Source of the DNA: Stomorhina lunata | Lineage: Eukaryota; Arthropoda; Insecta; Diptera; Rhiniidae | Assembly (NCBI GenBank): GCA_933228675.1 | Contig: OW121743.1 | Span: 94,117,998-94,181,997 of the forward strand | Direction of reading: 5' to 3' | Length of the DNA: 64,000 nucleotides | Shown: positions 1 to 11,339 of the stretch, piece by piece | Position numbering within the stretch: position 1 is the stretch's first letter | Layout: each line of letters opens with the position of its first letter | Program-made: the position numbers and the translations under genes | Notes under the pieces: model-generated | Databases searched by the model: none | Seen by the model: only the letters and a program-made list of their open reading frames with translations | What the model was told of the DNA's origin: nothing

Positions 1-1060
1 AATTTTTATCCAAAAATTTTGTTATAAAATTTTCATAGAAAAACTTTTGTCATAGAATTTTTTTAGAAAAATTTTCGAAACAACATTTTTATAAAAAGTT
101 TTTGATATAATATTTTTATACAAAACTTTTCGATACCAAATTTTTATAGAAAAATTTTTGATATCATATTTTTAAGAAACATTTTCGATATAAAATTTTT
201 ATAGAAAAATTTTCGATATAAAATTTATATAGATAAAAATGTTTTTTTAAAAATTCTTGGAATACAAATTTTATAAAAAAAATTTTCGTTATAAATTTTT
301 TTTTGGTTATAAAATTTTTATAGAATTTTTTTTTAATAATTTTTTTAGAAAAGTTTTCGTTATAAAATTTAAATAATTAAGTCTTCAATATAAAATTTTT
401 TCTGAAAAATTTTCAATATAAAAGAAAATATAAAAAATTTTATTTATGAATATTTTTGAAGAATATTTTTATATGAAAATTTTCGTTATAAAATTTTGAT
501 GAACAAATTTTCGTTATAAAATTTTTATAGAAAATTTTTCGTCATTAAATTTTCATAGAAACATTTTGGTTATAAAATTTTTATAGAAAAATTTTCAATA
601 TAAAATTTTTCTATAAAAATTTCATAATTTTTATAGAAAAATTTTCAATATAAAATTTTTATAGAAAAATTTTCAATATAAAATTTTTATAGAAAAATTT
701 TCAATATAAAATTTTTATAGAAAAATTGTGGTTATCATGCTTTTAGAAAAATGTTCAATTTATTATTAATGTTTTCGTTACCAAATTGTCATTAAAATTT
801 TCTTAATAAAATTTTTAGTAAAAATTTTCTTAAGAAAATTTTTGTAATAAAATTAAAAAAAAATCGATAAAAAATTTTTATTGTAAAATTTTCGATACTA
901 AGTTTTTGTAGAAAAATTTTCGATACCAAAATTTTAAATAGAAAAATTTTTATAAAAAGATTTTCGTTGCAAAATTTTTCTCATTAAATTCATATGAAAT
1001 TTTTATGAAAAAAATTTTCGATATGAAGTTTTTATTGAAAATATTTTTATATAAATTTTT
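1..1060. repeat. Array 1: degenerate ~30-bp AT-rich minisatellite
   Basis: Tandem units of roughly 30 bp alternate AAAATTTTTATAGAAAAA with TTTTCGATAT or TTTTCAATAT spacers. The most regular part is 590-720; elsewhere the units are diverged and vary in length. The array starts before the window and lies in CARP intron 6. Confidence 0.85.
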
Positions 1061-1072
1061 GACGTAAATATT

Positions 1073-1126
1073 TTGTTTGCCAAAAAGCAGCAAAAAGTTT
1101 TGGTATTGCTTTTTTTTGGCAAACAA
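1073..1126. repeat. Imperfect inverted repeat (hairpin) beside array 1
   Basis: The left arm TTGTTTGCCAAAAAGCA (1073-1089) pairs with the right arm at 1107-1126, which differs only by three extra T. The loop is 17 nt. It sits just beyond the end of array 1. Confidence 0.6.
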
Positions 1127-1129
1127 ATT

Positions 1130-1946
1130 TAAGATTTTTCATTTTGATAAACTTTGCATTGTTAGCTGTAAAATGAAATAGTACAAACTTTTACTGCAAA
1201 TGCGAAAATTTTTGTCAATTATTCTGCAAAAACTAAATTTTCTTATACTTTCTTTAAAATTGTTGCTTTAGATAAAAAACATTACATTTGTTTATTTGGT
1301 ATTAAGCTTAGTATAAGTGTTATTATCAATAGTGCAGCGTTTTTTATACTAAGACTATTTTCCATGTAGTCCATTCTGACATTTTCGCTATATCGTATTT
1401 AGTAAATCTTTTATTTAATAAATAATAATTTCTAAATATTTCAATAACTCTGGTTTTTGTATGCAGTTGTGCTGCGATTTTTATTGTGATTTCATTATCT
1501 TCTTATATAATAGACATAAATGTGTACAAACATGCAGACAGATGCAATTGAATATATAGAAATCTAAATTTTAATAATGAATTTCAACAGAATTTATCAG
1601 ATTTGCTTTTAAAACCATTAAGGTTTTATAAATTATTTATCATTTAACTATAAATAACACATTTATGTTAAAGTATAGATTTATATTTAGAATCCTCTAT
1701 GTATTTGTTTATATGTGTATAAAAAATTTCTGATTTTATTTAAAACAATAATTGATTTTTTGTTGCATTTTAATTAATTGATTATCGGAAGTAGATTTTT
1801 GATAAATTTTTGTTGCTTTATAGGAAATTTGAATTGAATTTACTTGTGATTCATATAAAAATATTATATTTTCGTAATATTTTTGCATTTGATATTAGAT
1901 TTTGAATATTTGGTATTGTTATATTTATTTTGTATATATTATTTAC
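1130..1946. other. CARP intron 6, unique AT-rich stretch
   Basis: I see no coding exon, RNA gene or tandem repeat here. The stretch lies between array 1 and CARP exon 6 and does not contain the expected next CARP exon. Confidence 0.6.
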
Positions 1947-2101
1947 CTCTTGCTTTGTTATATAAATTGGTTTATTAACTATTATCCAGACAGTACTTTC
2001 CCAGCAGCCGGGATGTGTGGTGGATCCTTCGTATGTTATATAATGATCTGTATTTGGCAGCAGAGCACGTACAGACAAATGTCTGATAGGCGTTGAAAAA
2101 C
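1947..2101 (-). CDS. CARPB: CARP coding exon 6 (last exon inside the window)
   Basis: A 155-nt exon lies between acceptor ttttag and donor gtaaat. It enters in phase 1, completing Gly201, and leaves in phase 0, encoding residues 202-252. It contains LLPNTDHYITYEGSTTHPGC, then WESTVWIIVNKPIYITKQE. The GSTTHPGC segment (226-233) corresponds to the SLTTPP region of active carbonic anhydrases. KPIYITKQ matches the KPVYIT segment of vertebrate CA10. The final roughly 70-80 residues expected for the family (human CA10 is about 330 residues) were not found between 1 and 1946, so intron 6 continues past the left edge. Confidence 0.93.
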
Positions 2102-3200
2102 CTAAAAGATAAAATAAAATGAAACGATTTTTAAGGAAGGATTTAAAATTTCATACAAGTATTAAGTAGCTATTAGATGATGATTTATATAGATATTCAA
2201 CAATTTAAAATTTAAATTTACTTCCTTATGATTCAGTCAATCTGCCAATGCCCTTAAAACTATTTAATACTTAAATAGTTTATTACTATTAATAGCTATT
2301 AGACAATATCCATTATAATAATTTATTTTTATTATTTTAATATCATTAAACTATTTAATGGTATAAAAATATTTCCTCTACCTTTGCCCCTTTTTTAAGC
2401 CACTATTTATTTATTTATTTCCTTTTATATTTCGCGAGTACAGAAAAAGTAATAAAACAGTCTACAGCAATAGAACTTTAAGTGTTGGTTTAAATTCTTG
2501 CGCCATTTCCGTTGCCTATTGCATAAACATTTTCTCGTCAGTTTACCTCACGTTTCATTTGGTTTTTCTTGGTTTTTGCATCTACTGAATAGGATTTCAC
2601 TGTGGGACATACTGCTGGAATAATTGAGTTTTAAGTCTCTAATATTTGGAGAATAAAGGTCATAAAAGAAAATGTGAAGACGAGGCTCCACACCAACACT
2701 TAAGACATCTTGAGTAAAATTTTGATAAAGTTTTCAATTGACCCACTGTGTTATAGAAGCAATTGTAAGACTTCTCTAGGTTGCAAAAAAATAATAATTT
2801 AAAATTTTAGTTGATAACGAGCATATACTGACAATGAAAAGCAAGTAGAGAAAATATTATTTTTCCAAAAGTGAAGCGATAACAATTTGACTTTAATAAA
2901 AACTCAATAAGGAAATATGCGCTGATAATAATACCTTACTTATTCATTAGCTCCTACAAAATTTGATTGAAAAGTGAAAGTTCCTGCATTTTTTCCTTAG
3001 CAAAATGTTATTCTAGACAACAATAGCATTGTGTATATTCTTGAAAAAAAAAATCGTCTTCAGCGACTAGGCCGGCTTGTGAATAAATTAATCAAAATTT
3101 TAAAACTTACGACCATAACAACTGGCAACAGTGAAATTTAAACGAAAATATAGATCATACTTCATTGTAATAGAAGTTGGCCACTCCATTTGTCAAAATC
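2102..3200. other. CARP intron 5, first part, no recognised feature
   Basis: This is low-complexity, AT-rich intron sequence. Short A/T-rich direct repeats occur at 2250-2360. No coding potential was recognised. Confidence 0.6.
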
Positions 3201-3201
3201 A

Positions 3202-3461
3202 GGGGCCAAATTACGACATTCGATATTGATCGAAAACTCAAACTTTTAAGCGAGTATTATGAAGTATACTTTAGGGATGTTGAAAGTTAATTCGATGCAA
3301 AAAGTTTATTGAAATTTGGTATCCATTTTGATTCGTTTTTAAAAACATATAGTTCAATTAAAACACTTTTAAATTATTTTAATTATCCTTAAAGTATGCT
3401 ATACAAATGTTTTGAAAATATCTAAGATTTCGATCGATATCGAATGCCGTAATCTGTCCCC
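3202..3461. mobile_element. 260-bp MITE-like element with ~34-bp terminal inverted repeats
   Basis: The ends read GGGGCCAAATTACGACATTC at 3202 and, on the opposite strand from 3461, GGGGACAGATTACGGCATTC. The match continues through CGATATYGATCGAAA. The interior is AT-rich and non-coding, consistent with a non-autonomous DNA transposon. No clear target-site duplication was found. Confidence 0.75.
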
Positions 3462-3669
3462 AGGCAGTTTTTTAAATTACGGGCGCTAAGAAAAATGTTT
3501 CAAATTGCGATTTCTAAAAATCTTTTACTCTTTACTGCATACCTTAGGGCGAAATCAATAATACATACGATATATACAGTACGTATGATCAATATTTTTC
3601 TTGAACTAAATATTGAATATTGCTTATACGCTGCGATGATCTATAACTTCTTAACTCTTTGTATAACCA

Positions 3670-4990
3670 CTTTATAGAAAATTTTTAAAACGAAATATTG
3701 TCTATAGTAAAATAGCAAGTTCTAACAATGAAAAATGGAAAAATTTTCAATTTAAAAACTTTCTATTGTAGAAAGTTTTAAAACGAATAATTTTTCATTC
3801 GTAGAAAATTTTTAAAACGAACAATTTTCTATTAGAGAAAATTCCTATAATGAAAAATTTTCTATAGTTGAAAATTTTTGTAAAATAGAAAATTTTTAAA
3901 ACGAAAAGTTTTTGTAATAGAAAATTTTTGAAAGATAAAATATTCTATAACGGAAAATTTTTAAAACGAAAAATTTTTTAATAGAAAATTTCTATAATAA
4001 AAAATTTTTAAAATGAAAAATTTTCTATAGTAGAAAATTTTTAAAACGAAAAATTTTTTATAATAGAAAATTTTTAAAACGAAAAATTTTCTATAATAGA
4101 AAATTTTTAAAACGAAAAATTTTCTACAATAGAAAATTTTTAAAACGAAAAATTTTCTATAATAGAAAATTTTTAAAACGAAAAATTTTCTATAATAGAA
4201 AATTTTAAAATGAAAAATTTTTTATAATAGAAAATTTTAAAATGAAAAATTTTTTATAATAGAAAATTTTTTAAGCGAAAAATTTTCTATAATAGAAAAT
4301 TTTTAAAACGAAAAATTTTCTATAGAAGAAAATTTTTAAAACGAAAAATTTTCTATAGTAGAAAATTTTTAAGACGAAAAATTTTCTATAGTAGAAAATT
4401 TTTAAAACGAAAAATTTTCTATAGTAGAAAATTTTTAAAACGAAAAATTTTCTACAGTAGAAAGCTTTTAAAATGAAAAATTTTCTATAGTAGAAAACTT
4501 TTAAAATGAAAAATTTTCTATAGTAGAAAATTTTTAAAACGAAAAATTTTCTATAATTTAAAATTTTTAAGACGAAAAATTTTCTATAATAGAAAATTTT
4601 TGAAACGAAAAATTTTCTATAGTAGAAAATTTTTAAAACGAAAAGTTTTCTATAGTAGAAAATTTTTAAAAGAAAAATTTTCTATAGTAGAAAATTTTTA
4701 TAACGAAAAATTTGCTACAGTAGAAAATTTTTAAAACGAAAGATTTTCTATAGTAGAAAATTTTTAAAACGAAAAATTTTCTATAGTAGAAAATTTTTAA
4801 AACGAAAAATTTTCTATAGTAGAAAATTTTTAAAACGAAAAATTTTCTATAATAGAAAATTTTAAAAACCAAAAATTTTCTGTAGTAGAAAATATCTAAA
4901 ACAAATAATTTTCTGTAAAAGATAAGTTTTTTTAATATATAATTTTGAAAATGAAAAATTTTTAAAAGTCAAAAACGTTCTATAATACAA
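3670..4990. repeat. Array 2: 33-bp minisatellite, AAAACGAAAAA spacer
   Basis: About 40 units of roughly 33 bp are built from TTTTCTATAGTAGAAAA, then TTTTTAAAACGAAAAA. The dyad core is split by an extra TAG, or TAA-type variants. Units on the left half mostly read CTATAATAG and those on the right mostly CTATAGTAG, so variants are regionally clustered. The array lies in CARP intron 5. Confidence 0.93.
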
Positions 4991-6098
4991 AATCCTATTT
5001 TACCTTTATGCAGATTTCCAAACCAAATGTTGACATTAAACTCATGACCATAACGATCAAAATTATAATATTTTCCTTGTTTTCTTTAATTAACTCAGCC
5101 ATTAACAAACCTAATGTCCCACTAAACATGCCCACCTTGGCGTGAGAGAAAGTAAAATTGAAGCAAAGAAATGCATATAAATAATAAGAGGAGAAGTGAA
5201 AACAAAAAAAATTCAACTTGTTTAATAATATACTTAATGGGGGAAACCCGACATTACGTGTTAGTTATGTTGTATATTAAAAAATATTTTTATTGGCTTT
5301 AATGGGTGGAAAAAAAGAAAGTATAAAAAAATAACTATGCATAATTTAATGCCATTTACTAGTTTCACTTGCTAAAGTTTTTTTCTTCTGTTTTCGCTAA
5401 TATTTTCCGTTGGTGGGTTTAATAGTTGGCTACATTTTATATTTTTTTTTGTGTTGCAAAATGTAGTAAACGTGCATGAGTGCATGTTTATGCTGATGTG
5501 ACTGTAGTTGTTGTACGCCATGAAACGATATGAAAGGAAAAGGAAATTCACGTAACTGTAAATGTTTTGTAGGCAAAGACGTCAACAACAGAAATAGTTT
5601 TACGATTATGATGTTATTGCCTGCTATATAGTTCGGGTACTTGTTGTTCTTCATCGTCATCATCTACTTTCAATTTACATTCAGTTGGAAGATTTTTTTT
5701 TTATTTTTTTAAAGAAAAAAAAAGAACATTGAAATTCTAACATAATAAACTTTACCTAATTTAGAAAATACATAAATGTTAAAATGTGTTCATTTCTTAT
5801 TTTTCCTGTTTAGTGGCCTAAAAAAATAAGGTCGCGATATTTTTGAAAAATATTATTAAAATGCATTTACTTATGCCTGCACGATTTGCGTTTTGTATGT
5901 ATGTAAATGATATTAAATGACCGGAAATATAAAGACTTGTTAATGCCATAATATTTGACACCTGCCTGTGCATGCCACTCATCAAAATAACTTTTACTCA
6001 CTTGGGTCAACAGAACTTAACAACATTATAATGACCTAAATAATCAATATTTGCTAAATGGTAAGTAGGGTGATGATGATGATAATGTTAACACTCAC
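4991..6098. other. CARP intron 5, remaining part
   Basis: This stretch is more complex in composition than the arrays but has no recognised gene. It includes an open frame of 77 codons at 5430-5663 with no family resemblance. Regulatory elements cannot be excluded. Confidence 0.5.
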
Positions 6099-6261
6099 CT
6101 CTAAATAGCACCTTGTTAAATGTACTTGTTATGATGCGCAATTCAGGATTTGGGGTTTCTCCAATTTGTACCATTAGCGAAAGACCAACAATGCCCTGGG
6201 ATTTATGTTGAGCTTCGGACATATTGTGATACAATTCTTTATTAAAGCCATAGATTTGTAT
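6099..6261 (-). CDS. CARPB: CARP coding exon 5
   Basis: A 163-nt exon follows a 68-bp intron, with acceptor ttttag and donor gtgagt, and encodes residues 147-200 plus one base. It starts IQIYGFNKELYHNMSEAQ, and with the last residue of exon 4 gives GEIQIYGFN. This aligns with GELHLVHWN of active enzymes, so the third zinc ligand (His119 in CA II numbering) is Gln148. That His-to-Gln change is characteristic of the CA10/CA11 branch. N159 in NMS is a second potential N-glycosylation site. The exon ends TSTFNKVLFR plus the first base of Gly201. No frameshift or stop is present. Confidence 0.93.
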
Positions 6262-6329
6262 CTAAAAGTAAAGAAAAAATATTAAGTTTTATAACACAAA
6301 GAAATAGTTGAAGGTTATATTTAACTAAC

Positions 6330-6521
6330 CTCTCCTGGAAAACTGTAACCCTGTATAAAATGCTCTGATCCTCGTGTATTTTCTGTACCATAGTGTATAT
6401 ATATCTCCTCAAATTGATATTTGTATGCCAAAGGGCCACCGGATATATTAACATGCTGCTTTGTATCCTTGTCAACGCGAAAGACAAGCGATTGACCTGT
6501 ATTGTGTAGTGTACCGGAAAC
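6330..6521 (-). CDS. CARPB: CARP coding exon 4: centre of the CA fold, altered zinc site
   Basis: A 192-nt exon of exactly 64 codons lies between acceptor ttag and donor gttagt, phase 0 at both ends, and encodes residues 83-146. VSGTLHNTGQ, VNISGGPLAY and GSEHFIQGY align with the central beta strands of alpha carbonic anhydrases. In active enzymes this region has FHFHWG, with two zinc-binding histidines. Here it reads IYIHYG (residues 122-127), so the His94 equivalent is Tyr123 while the His96 equivalent, His125, is kept. The Glu-His of GSEH (residues 135-136) is also kept. N107 in HVNIS is a potential N-glycosylation site. An overlapping longer ORF in another frame (6242-6616) is spurious. 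Confidence 0.94.
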
Positions 6522-6826
6522 CTAATGATAACGTCGCAACATAACAGCACACACAGACACGTTGAAACATAACAGTTGCCAATACAAACACAGCAACAGA
6601 AAAATGACATAGACATTGTATTACCATGAAAAGAGGAAGCGAAAAAAAGAGAAATAGAAAAAGGGAAAACATAATTTTAAACTTTTGTATTACTTGATAA
6701 TTTGTTTAGCAGTTTGTTGGTTTTATATTTTTTCTAATTTACACTTTTTTTAAATGTGTGCCTTTCAAAGCAAAATTTTACAATTTGTGTTTTTTTTGGC
6801 TTAAGCTTGTGAATGATGGAGCTTAC

Positions 6827-6963
6827 CTTGTGTTTATCTATGTGCAGTGGCCGTAGAAAAGGATCAAACAATAATTTATCTGGCACTACATCGATGGGTG
6901 ACTGTCTTCTACCTTTGTTACACATATTCCATTGTGGATTTATAAGGCCCCAAAAACTTGGTC
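6827..6963 (-). CDS. CARPB: CARP coding exon 3: N-terminal part of the CA fold
   Basis: A 137-nt exon between acceptor tttcag and donor gtaagc encodes residues 38-82. It begins PSFWGLINPQWNMCNKGRRQ and continues with the CA-family signature QSPIDV, then the FDPFLRPLHID segment. QSPI is a conserved fold element across alpha carbonic anhydrases, and the FDP-L-PL segment is typical of the CA10/11 branch. It enters in phase 1 (split glycine) and leaves in phase 0. Only 305 bp separate it from exon 4. The open frame at 6734-6925 on this strand starts at an internal Met of this exon and reads on into the intron, so its limits are not real. Confidence 0.93.
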
Positions 6964-7280
6964 CTGAAATGTTTCAAAAAGAAATGAAGTTCATTAATTC
7001 AAGTGCTTTAGGTAAATTGAGGTCAAGTTGTGTGGCGTGATATTAAAAAAGAAAAAAGTTTTTAGTATATTACATATAGACATGATAATGCATAATTTGT
7101 CTGCTGCGGTTTTTTTTTGTTGTAAATTTCACATCTTATACTTAATATTTTAAGACTGGATTGTAAAATGTCGCTATTTTGTTTCCGTTGCAAGAAAAAA
7201 AGACATTTTTGACAACCAGTTATATAGAGAAGAGTCTAGATATTAGGGCTTAATTATTGTTTTCAAGAAAAAGTTATTTT

Positions 7281-7331
7281 ACACTACTCCACAAAATGAA
7301 ACTTTTTGCATTACAATTGACCACCACTATA
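7281..7331 (+). repeat. Dispersed repeat family X, copy A, left piece
   Basis: CACTACTCCACAAAATGAAA through CCACCACTATATTT is nearly identical to the start of copy B at 56267. The copy is interrupted after 7331 by a mini-me-like insertion and resumes near 8541 at ATAAAAACGGTCGAG. Confidence 0.75.
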
Positions 7332-8540
7332 TTTTTATACCCTTCACCAATAGATGAAAGGATATTATAAGTTTGTGATTCAGTTTGTAATTTTTTTATT
7401 AGTGATTGTAGACCCACCGTCGACTCAGAATCGGGAGGAGAATCGATAAGCGATTTCCGTATGTCTGTCTGTCTGTTGAAATCAAGTTTCTGAAGCCCCT
7501 GGAGGATGAACGTACATAAATTATATATCAGATTTAAGGATTAATTCTCCCGTAATAAACATTAAAATCGGTTTATAAACACCGAAAATATCGAAAAAAA
7601 ATACCAAAAGTTCGACGAAAATTTTACAATTTTGTATTGAAACACACTTATAAATAACAAGAAAAAAAAGATACTCCTGGTGTACATGTGATAATATGTG
7701 TGATAACATATCAGATTGTAGGAAATGATTCCCCACTCTGTAAAATCTTATCAAAATCGGTCCATAAACAACTGAGATATCGCCAAAACAATAAATTTGA
7801 TGTATCGCAAATTGCCCAAAGTTCACATTAGAGAATGTTTGTTGAAAAAATGAAATGCAGAAATAGGAAAAGCCAATCTCCTTTAGCACGGACGTACATT
7901 CATTTTATATCAGATTTTAGCAAATTCCCCTGCTAAGCACGTTACCAAAAGCGGTCCATAAACAACTGAGATATCGCCAAAACACTACTTGTGATGTACA
8001 GCAAATTGCCCAAAGTACGTGTCTATGAATTTTGTTTACATTTTGTAAGTATTGTTTCAGCAATATCTGATGTGTTTATGGACCGATTGTGATGAAATTT
8101 GACATCGATCCTTGTGGGAGGATTTCCTAAAATCTGATATATAAACTCCACAAATCTCATTATGAATACCATTCAAATTGTACCGATCGACTCAGAATCG
8201 ACAGAAGAATCGATTTCGCGACGTCCGTCAATCCGTCTGTCTGTTTGTCTGTCCGTCCGTCTGTTTATCTGTCCGTCCGTCCGTCTACCTGGCTGTCCTT
8301 TTTTCTGTTGTAATCAAGTTTTTGGAGCTCCTGCTTTGTCGATATCTCAGATGTTTATTTTGATGAAATTTATTAGCGGACTTCGCAGGGGATTACCTAA
8401 ACTCTGATGCATTCGGTAATTTGTGGTAGATATAATTTAGTGTTTAAGCGATATTTCAGGTGTTTTGATCGACAATGATGAAATTCAGGGTGGGACGATA
8501 TCCTAAAATTTTGCTTGTTTTTATTTGTTGTGGTCTCCTA
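7332..8540 (+). mobile_element. Mini-me-like repeat, compound copy
   Basis: It begins TTTTTATACCCTTCACCAA and contains the segment CGACTCAGAATCG followed by (GTCT)n at about 7459. A second, diverged copy of the same head (CGACTCAGAATCG at about 8187, then a longer (GTCY)n tract, 8227-8300) lies downstream. Internal blocks such as CGGTCCATAAACAACTGAGA recur near 7760 and 7952. It therefore looks like two elements in tandem or nested. Dipteran mini-me elements are known to carry TA and GTCY microsatellites. Two short open frames over the GTCY tract are artefacts. Confidence 0.75.
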
Positions 8541-9950
8541 ATTATAAAAACGGTCGAGATTTAATATTCTATAGATACATTATTTTTAATTTTTTTTTTA
8601 TACAATTTGCCATTTTTAAAGAGGCTGATCGATTAATTTTAGCATGTCTTTTACGTATTATTCAGTTTTGTTGAAAAGAATGTAGTTACAAATATAAATA
8701 TCTTTAAATACTTTTAAGATAATTTTTTAGAAATTATTTGCACTTCATTGTATTTTTTCATTAAATTTCAATTTTTTTATTTTTTAAAAATTCAAGAAAA
8801 TCGAAGGTGATGAAAATATGCCATTTTCATTATATTGTCACAAAACTGTGAATGTTTCAAGTAAAATAAATTACTTCTAATTGATGGATTTTCATCATAT
8901 TATTCTTATATTGTTAAGAACTTTCATAGTTTTGCAGTCTTTGAGTAACGATGTTAAGATTTATACTTCTTCGATTTTATTATCAATTTTTGAAAAAGAA
9001 AAATTTTTCGATTTTGCAAAGAAAAAAAAACTAAACTTTTAGGTAAGAAACTCCACAACCATATGAAAAAATTGTCTGATCAAAACTTAAAGAAAATATT
9101 GTGCTGAGTCCTTTGGAGTTTCTTTCAAAGAATTTAGATGAGCCATTTCAAAGGTATGATAAAATCAGTATAACGACCTCTTTAAAAATCCGTAATTTTA
9201 GAAAAAAAAAAAAAAATTAAAAAAAATCGTATATATAGATAATAAAATTTTGGATGGTTTTGTACTTAGGGGGCCATAATACATCGAATAATTTCGTTTG
9301 TTGATCAGTGTTATGTGTTATAAAAAGTCATTGAAATGTGATAAATGTTCAAATCGAAAAGTGATGAAATTTTTCATGAAACTCAGTGGTTAATGCTATA
9401 AATATAATTTTACAAATCAATCTATATGTCGATTTAATTAATATATAGAGCCTTGGTTTTAGTCTGCAGAAGAAAATAACATGATGTCGTACATAGTTTA
9501 CGAGATATGTATTAGGAAATCAAAAAGCTCTAAAAAATTCAGTGTTTTCGTTTTTTGTTGGATAAAAGCTCGGTGCTCCTACTATAATCGCGTGAAAGGC
9601 GAAAGTCTCTTTTTTAGGTTGAGTGAAAAAAAAAAAATTACTGAAATTTACCGATTTAAGTTTAAATTTTTCTTAAAAAAGTCATGTAAATTGTTATGTG
9701 TAATATAAGCAAAAAGTGTTGCATTCATTTAGGCTTAACTTTTTAATTAAATTGCATGTAATTTAAAAATAAGTAGAGTTTTTTTTTCGTCAACTAATAC
9801 GCTCGGGTTGAATTTCATCAAATTCTGTTGAGAATATTCTTTGAACCCACAAAGTAGTTACCTAAAGGAGTCGACGAATTTCAATAAAAATTAGTAGAAC
9901 TCTTTATTGCATAAACTAATAGACGTGTGCAGAATTTTTATGACATAAAT
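8541..9950 (+). repeat. Dispersed repeat family X, copy A, right piece
   Basis: It shares ordered blocks with copy B (56264-57340) and copy C (61437-61990): AAACTCCACAACC, CATAATACATCGAA, GATGAAATTTTTCAT, AAAAAGTGTTGCATTC followed by TTAGGCTTAACTTTTTAAT, and CAACTAATAGACGTGTG near the right end. No reading frame is conserved between copies, so it is probably a non-autonomous element or a decayed fragment. The family is unnamed. Confidence 0.7.
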
Positions 9951-10130
9951 TTCATTTAAAATTTTTATATCAAAAATTTTCTTTACTAAATTTCATATAA
10001 AAAATTTTGTATTTAAAATATATGAAACTTTAAATCAAATATTTTTTTATAAGAAATTTTCAAATTAAAAAATTTTCTTTAATAAATTTTATGCAAAAAT
10101 ATTTTGTTTCAAAAATTTTGTATACATTTC
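9951..10130. repeat. Array 3: short degenerate AT-rich tandem repeat
   Basis: Five or six diverged units of ATTTTATRTCAAAAATTTTC type directly follow the end of repeat X copy A. The similarity to the larger arrays is recognisable but weak. Confidence 0.5.
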
Positions 10131-11339
10131 CACAAGTCTTCATTTGTAGAGTAAATTAATTTTTAATTATCAATATTCATATTTAAATGAAAACTTTACT
10201 ATTTGTATATAAACAAAAAAATGCACAAAAATATATTTTGAATTAAGTAATAATAGTTTTACTTAAAGTTCATAACCATCACTATAAAATATAAAGCGCC
10301 CAAAGATATTACACAACAAAAAAAAAAAAAAAAACAAAAACTTCAAAATAAACTGGTAACTTGTGGTCTTCATCTTTTCAATGATTCTCCAATTCATAGA
10401 CACCAGGTACAAGAGTAACTTAATATCCCTGCTACGAAATCATTCAAATTAAATTTACTGCTTTTTAATTGATATTGTAGCTAAAGAGAAAAAGAAAAAA
10501 TATTTTGTGTAGTTGATGTTTACAGTTTTGTTTTAATTTCAATTTTTTTCAATTCGAACACGAACTCAGGAAATTGATTTTTACCTCTTTTTTTGTTGGA
10601 AAAAAGTTGAAAAACTAAAAAAACATCAATAATAACAGCAATTCTTCCTATAGATGTAATTCATTTAGTATGTGTGTGTTGATATCTTTTTTGTTTATGT
10701 ACAAGTGTAAAACTTTGCCTATATGCTTGTCTGTCTGTAATTGTAAGCATTCGTTTGTATACTTTCAAAACCAAAGGATATTAATACATGTTACCAATTT
10801 ACATTGTGGTTTTTATGTTTTTCACAGAGCTCCATCTTTTTTTGCTTGTATTTTATTTTCAATGTTATTGTTACTTTTCAATTCAGTCATTCACATTTTT
10901 AATTTTTTTATTATGTTTTTAAAATTGTATGTATGTATTTATTTATGTATGTATTTATAAAAGCAGCAGTTGTAATGTTTTTTTCTGTGTAAAATATTTT
11001 TTTTGTTGAATATTGGTCAAACTTGCAGGTATAAAAAAATTTTAAATTAGGAAAAGTACAAATAAGGTCGACACTACCTATCGATATCTGAATGTGTAAC
11101 TTTTTTCTGAACTAATCTTTTTACATAAACTCTTTTTCATTGCTACAGAAAAATAAATCTGGTATAGAAACTATAAGACTATATATAGAACTATAAGATA
11201 TTTAGATTTAAAATCTGAACAACCTATACTCGTAAAGAAAAGATTAAATTTGATAAATCCTTCGTTTAAGCGATTTTCGATTTGCCTATTAATAAAGGCC
11301 TAAACCAACCAAAAATCGCAACTTTTTGGTATAAAGATT
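10131..11339. other. CARP intron 2, no recognised gene
   Basis: This is AT-rich sequence with a poly-A run at 10318-10335 and short TATG-type microsatellite near 10925-10960. No coding, RNA or inverted-repeat element was recognised. Confidence 0.5.

Noticed and set aside
4995..5216. Possible membrane-protein exon (73-codon minus-strand frame near CARP exon 5)
   Set aside because: It has hydrophobic stretches, but no family resemblance, and the CARP exons at 6099 and 2101 join in phase without it.
6242..6672. Two overlapping minus-strand open frames of 124 and 66 codons
   Set aside because: They read CARP exon 4 and its neighbouring intron in the wrong frame. The correct frame gives conserved CA-domain sequence bounded by splice sites.
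8162..8407. Frames rich in SVCLSV at 8162-8407 and at 30989-31246
   Set aside because: They are translations of (GTCY)n tracts in mini-me-like elements.
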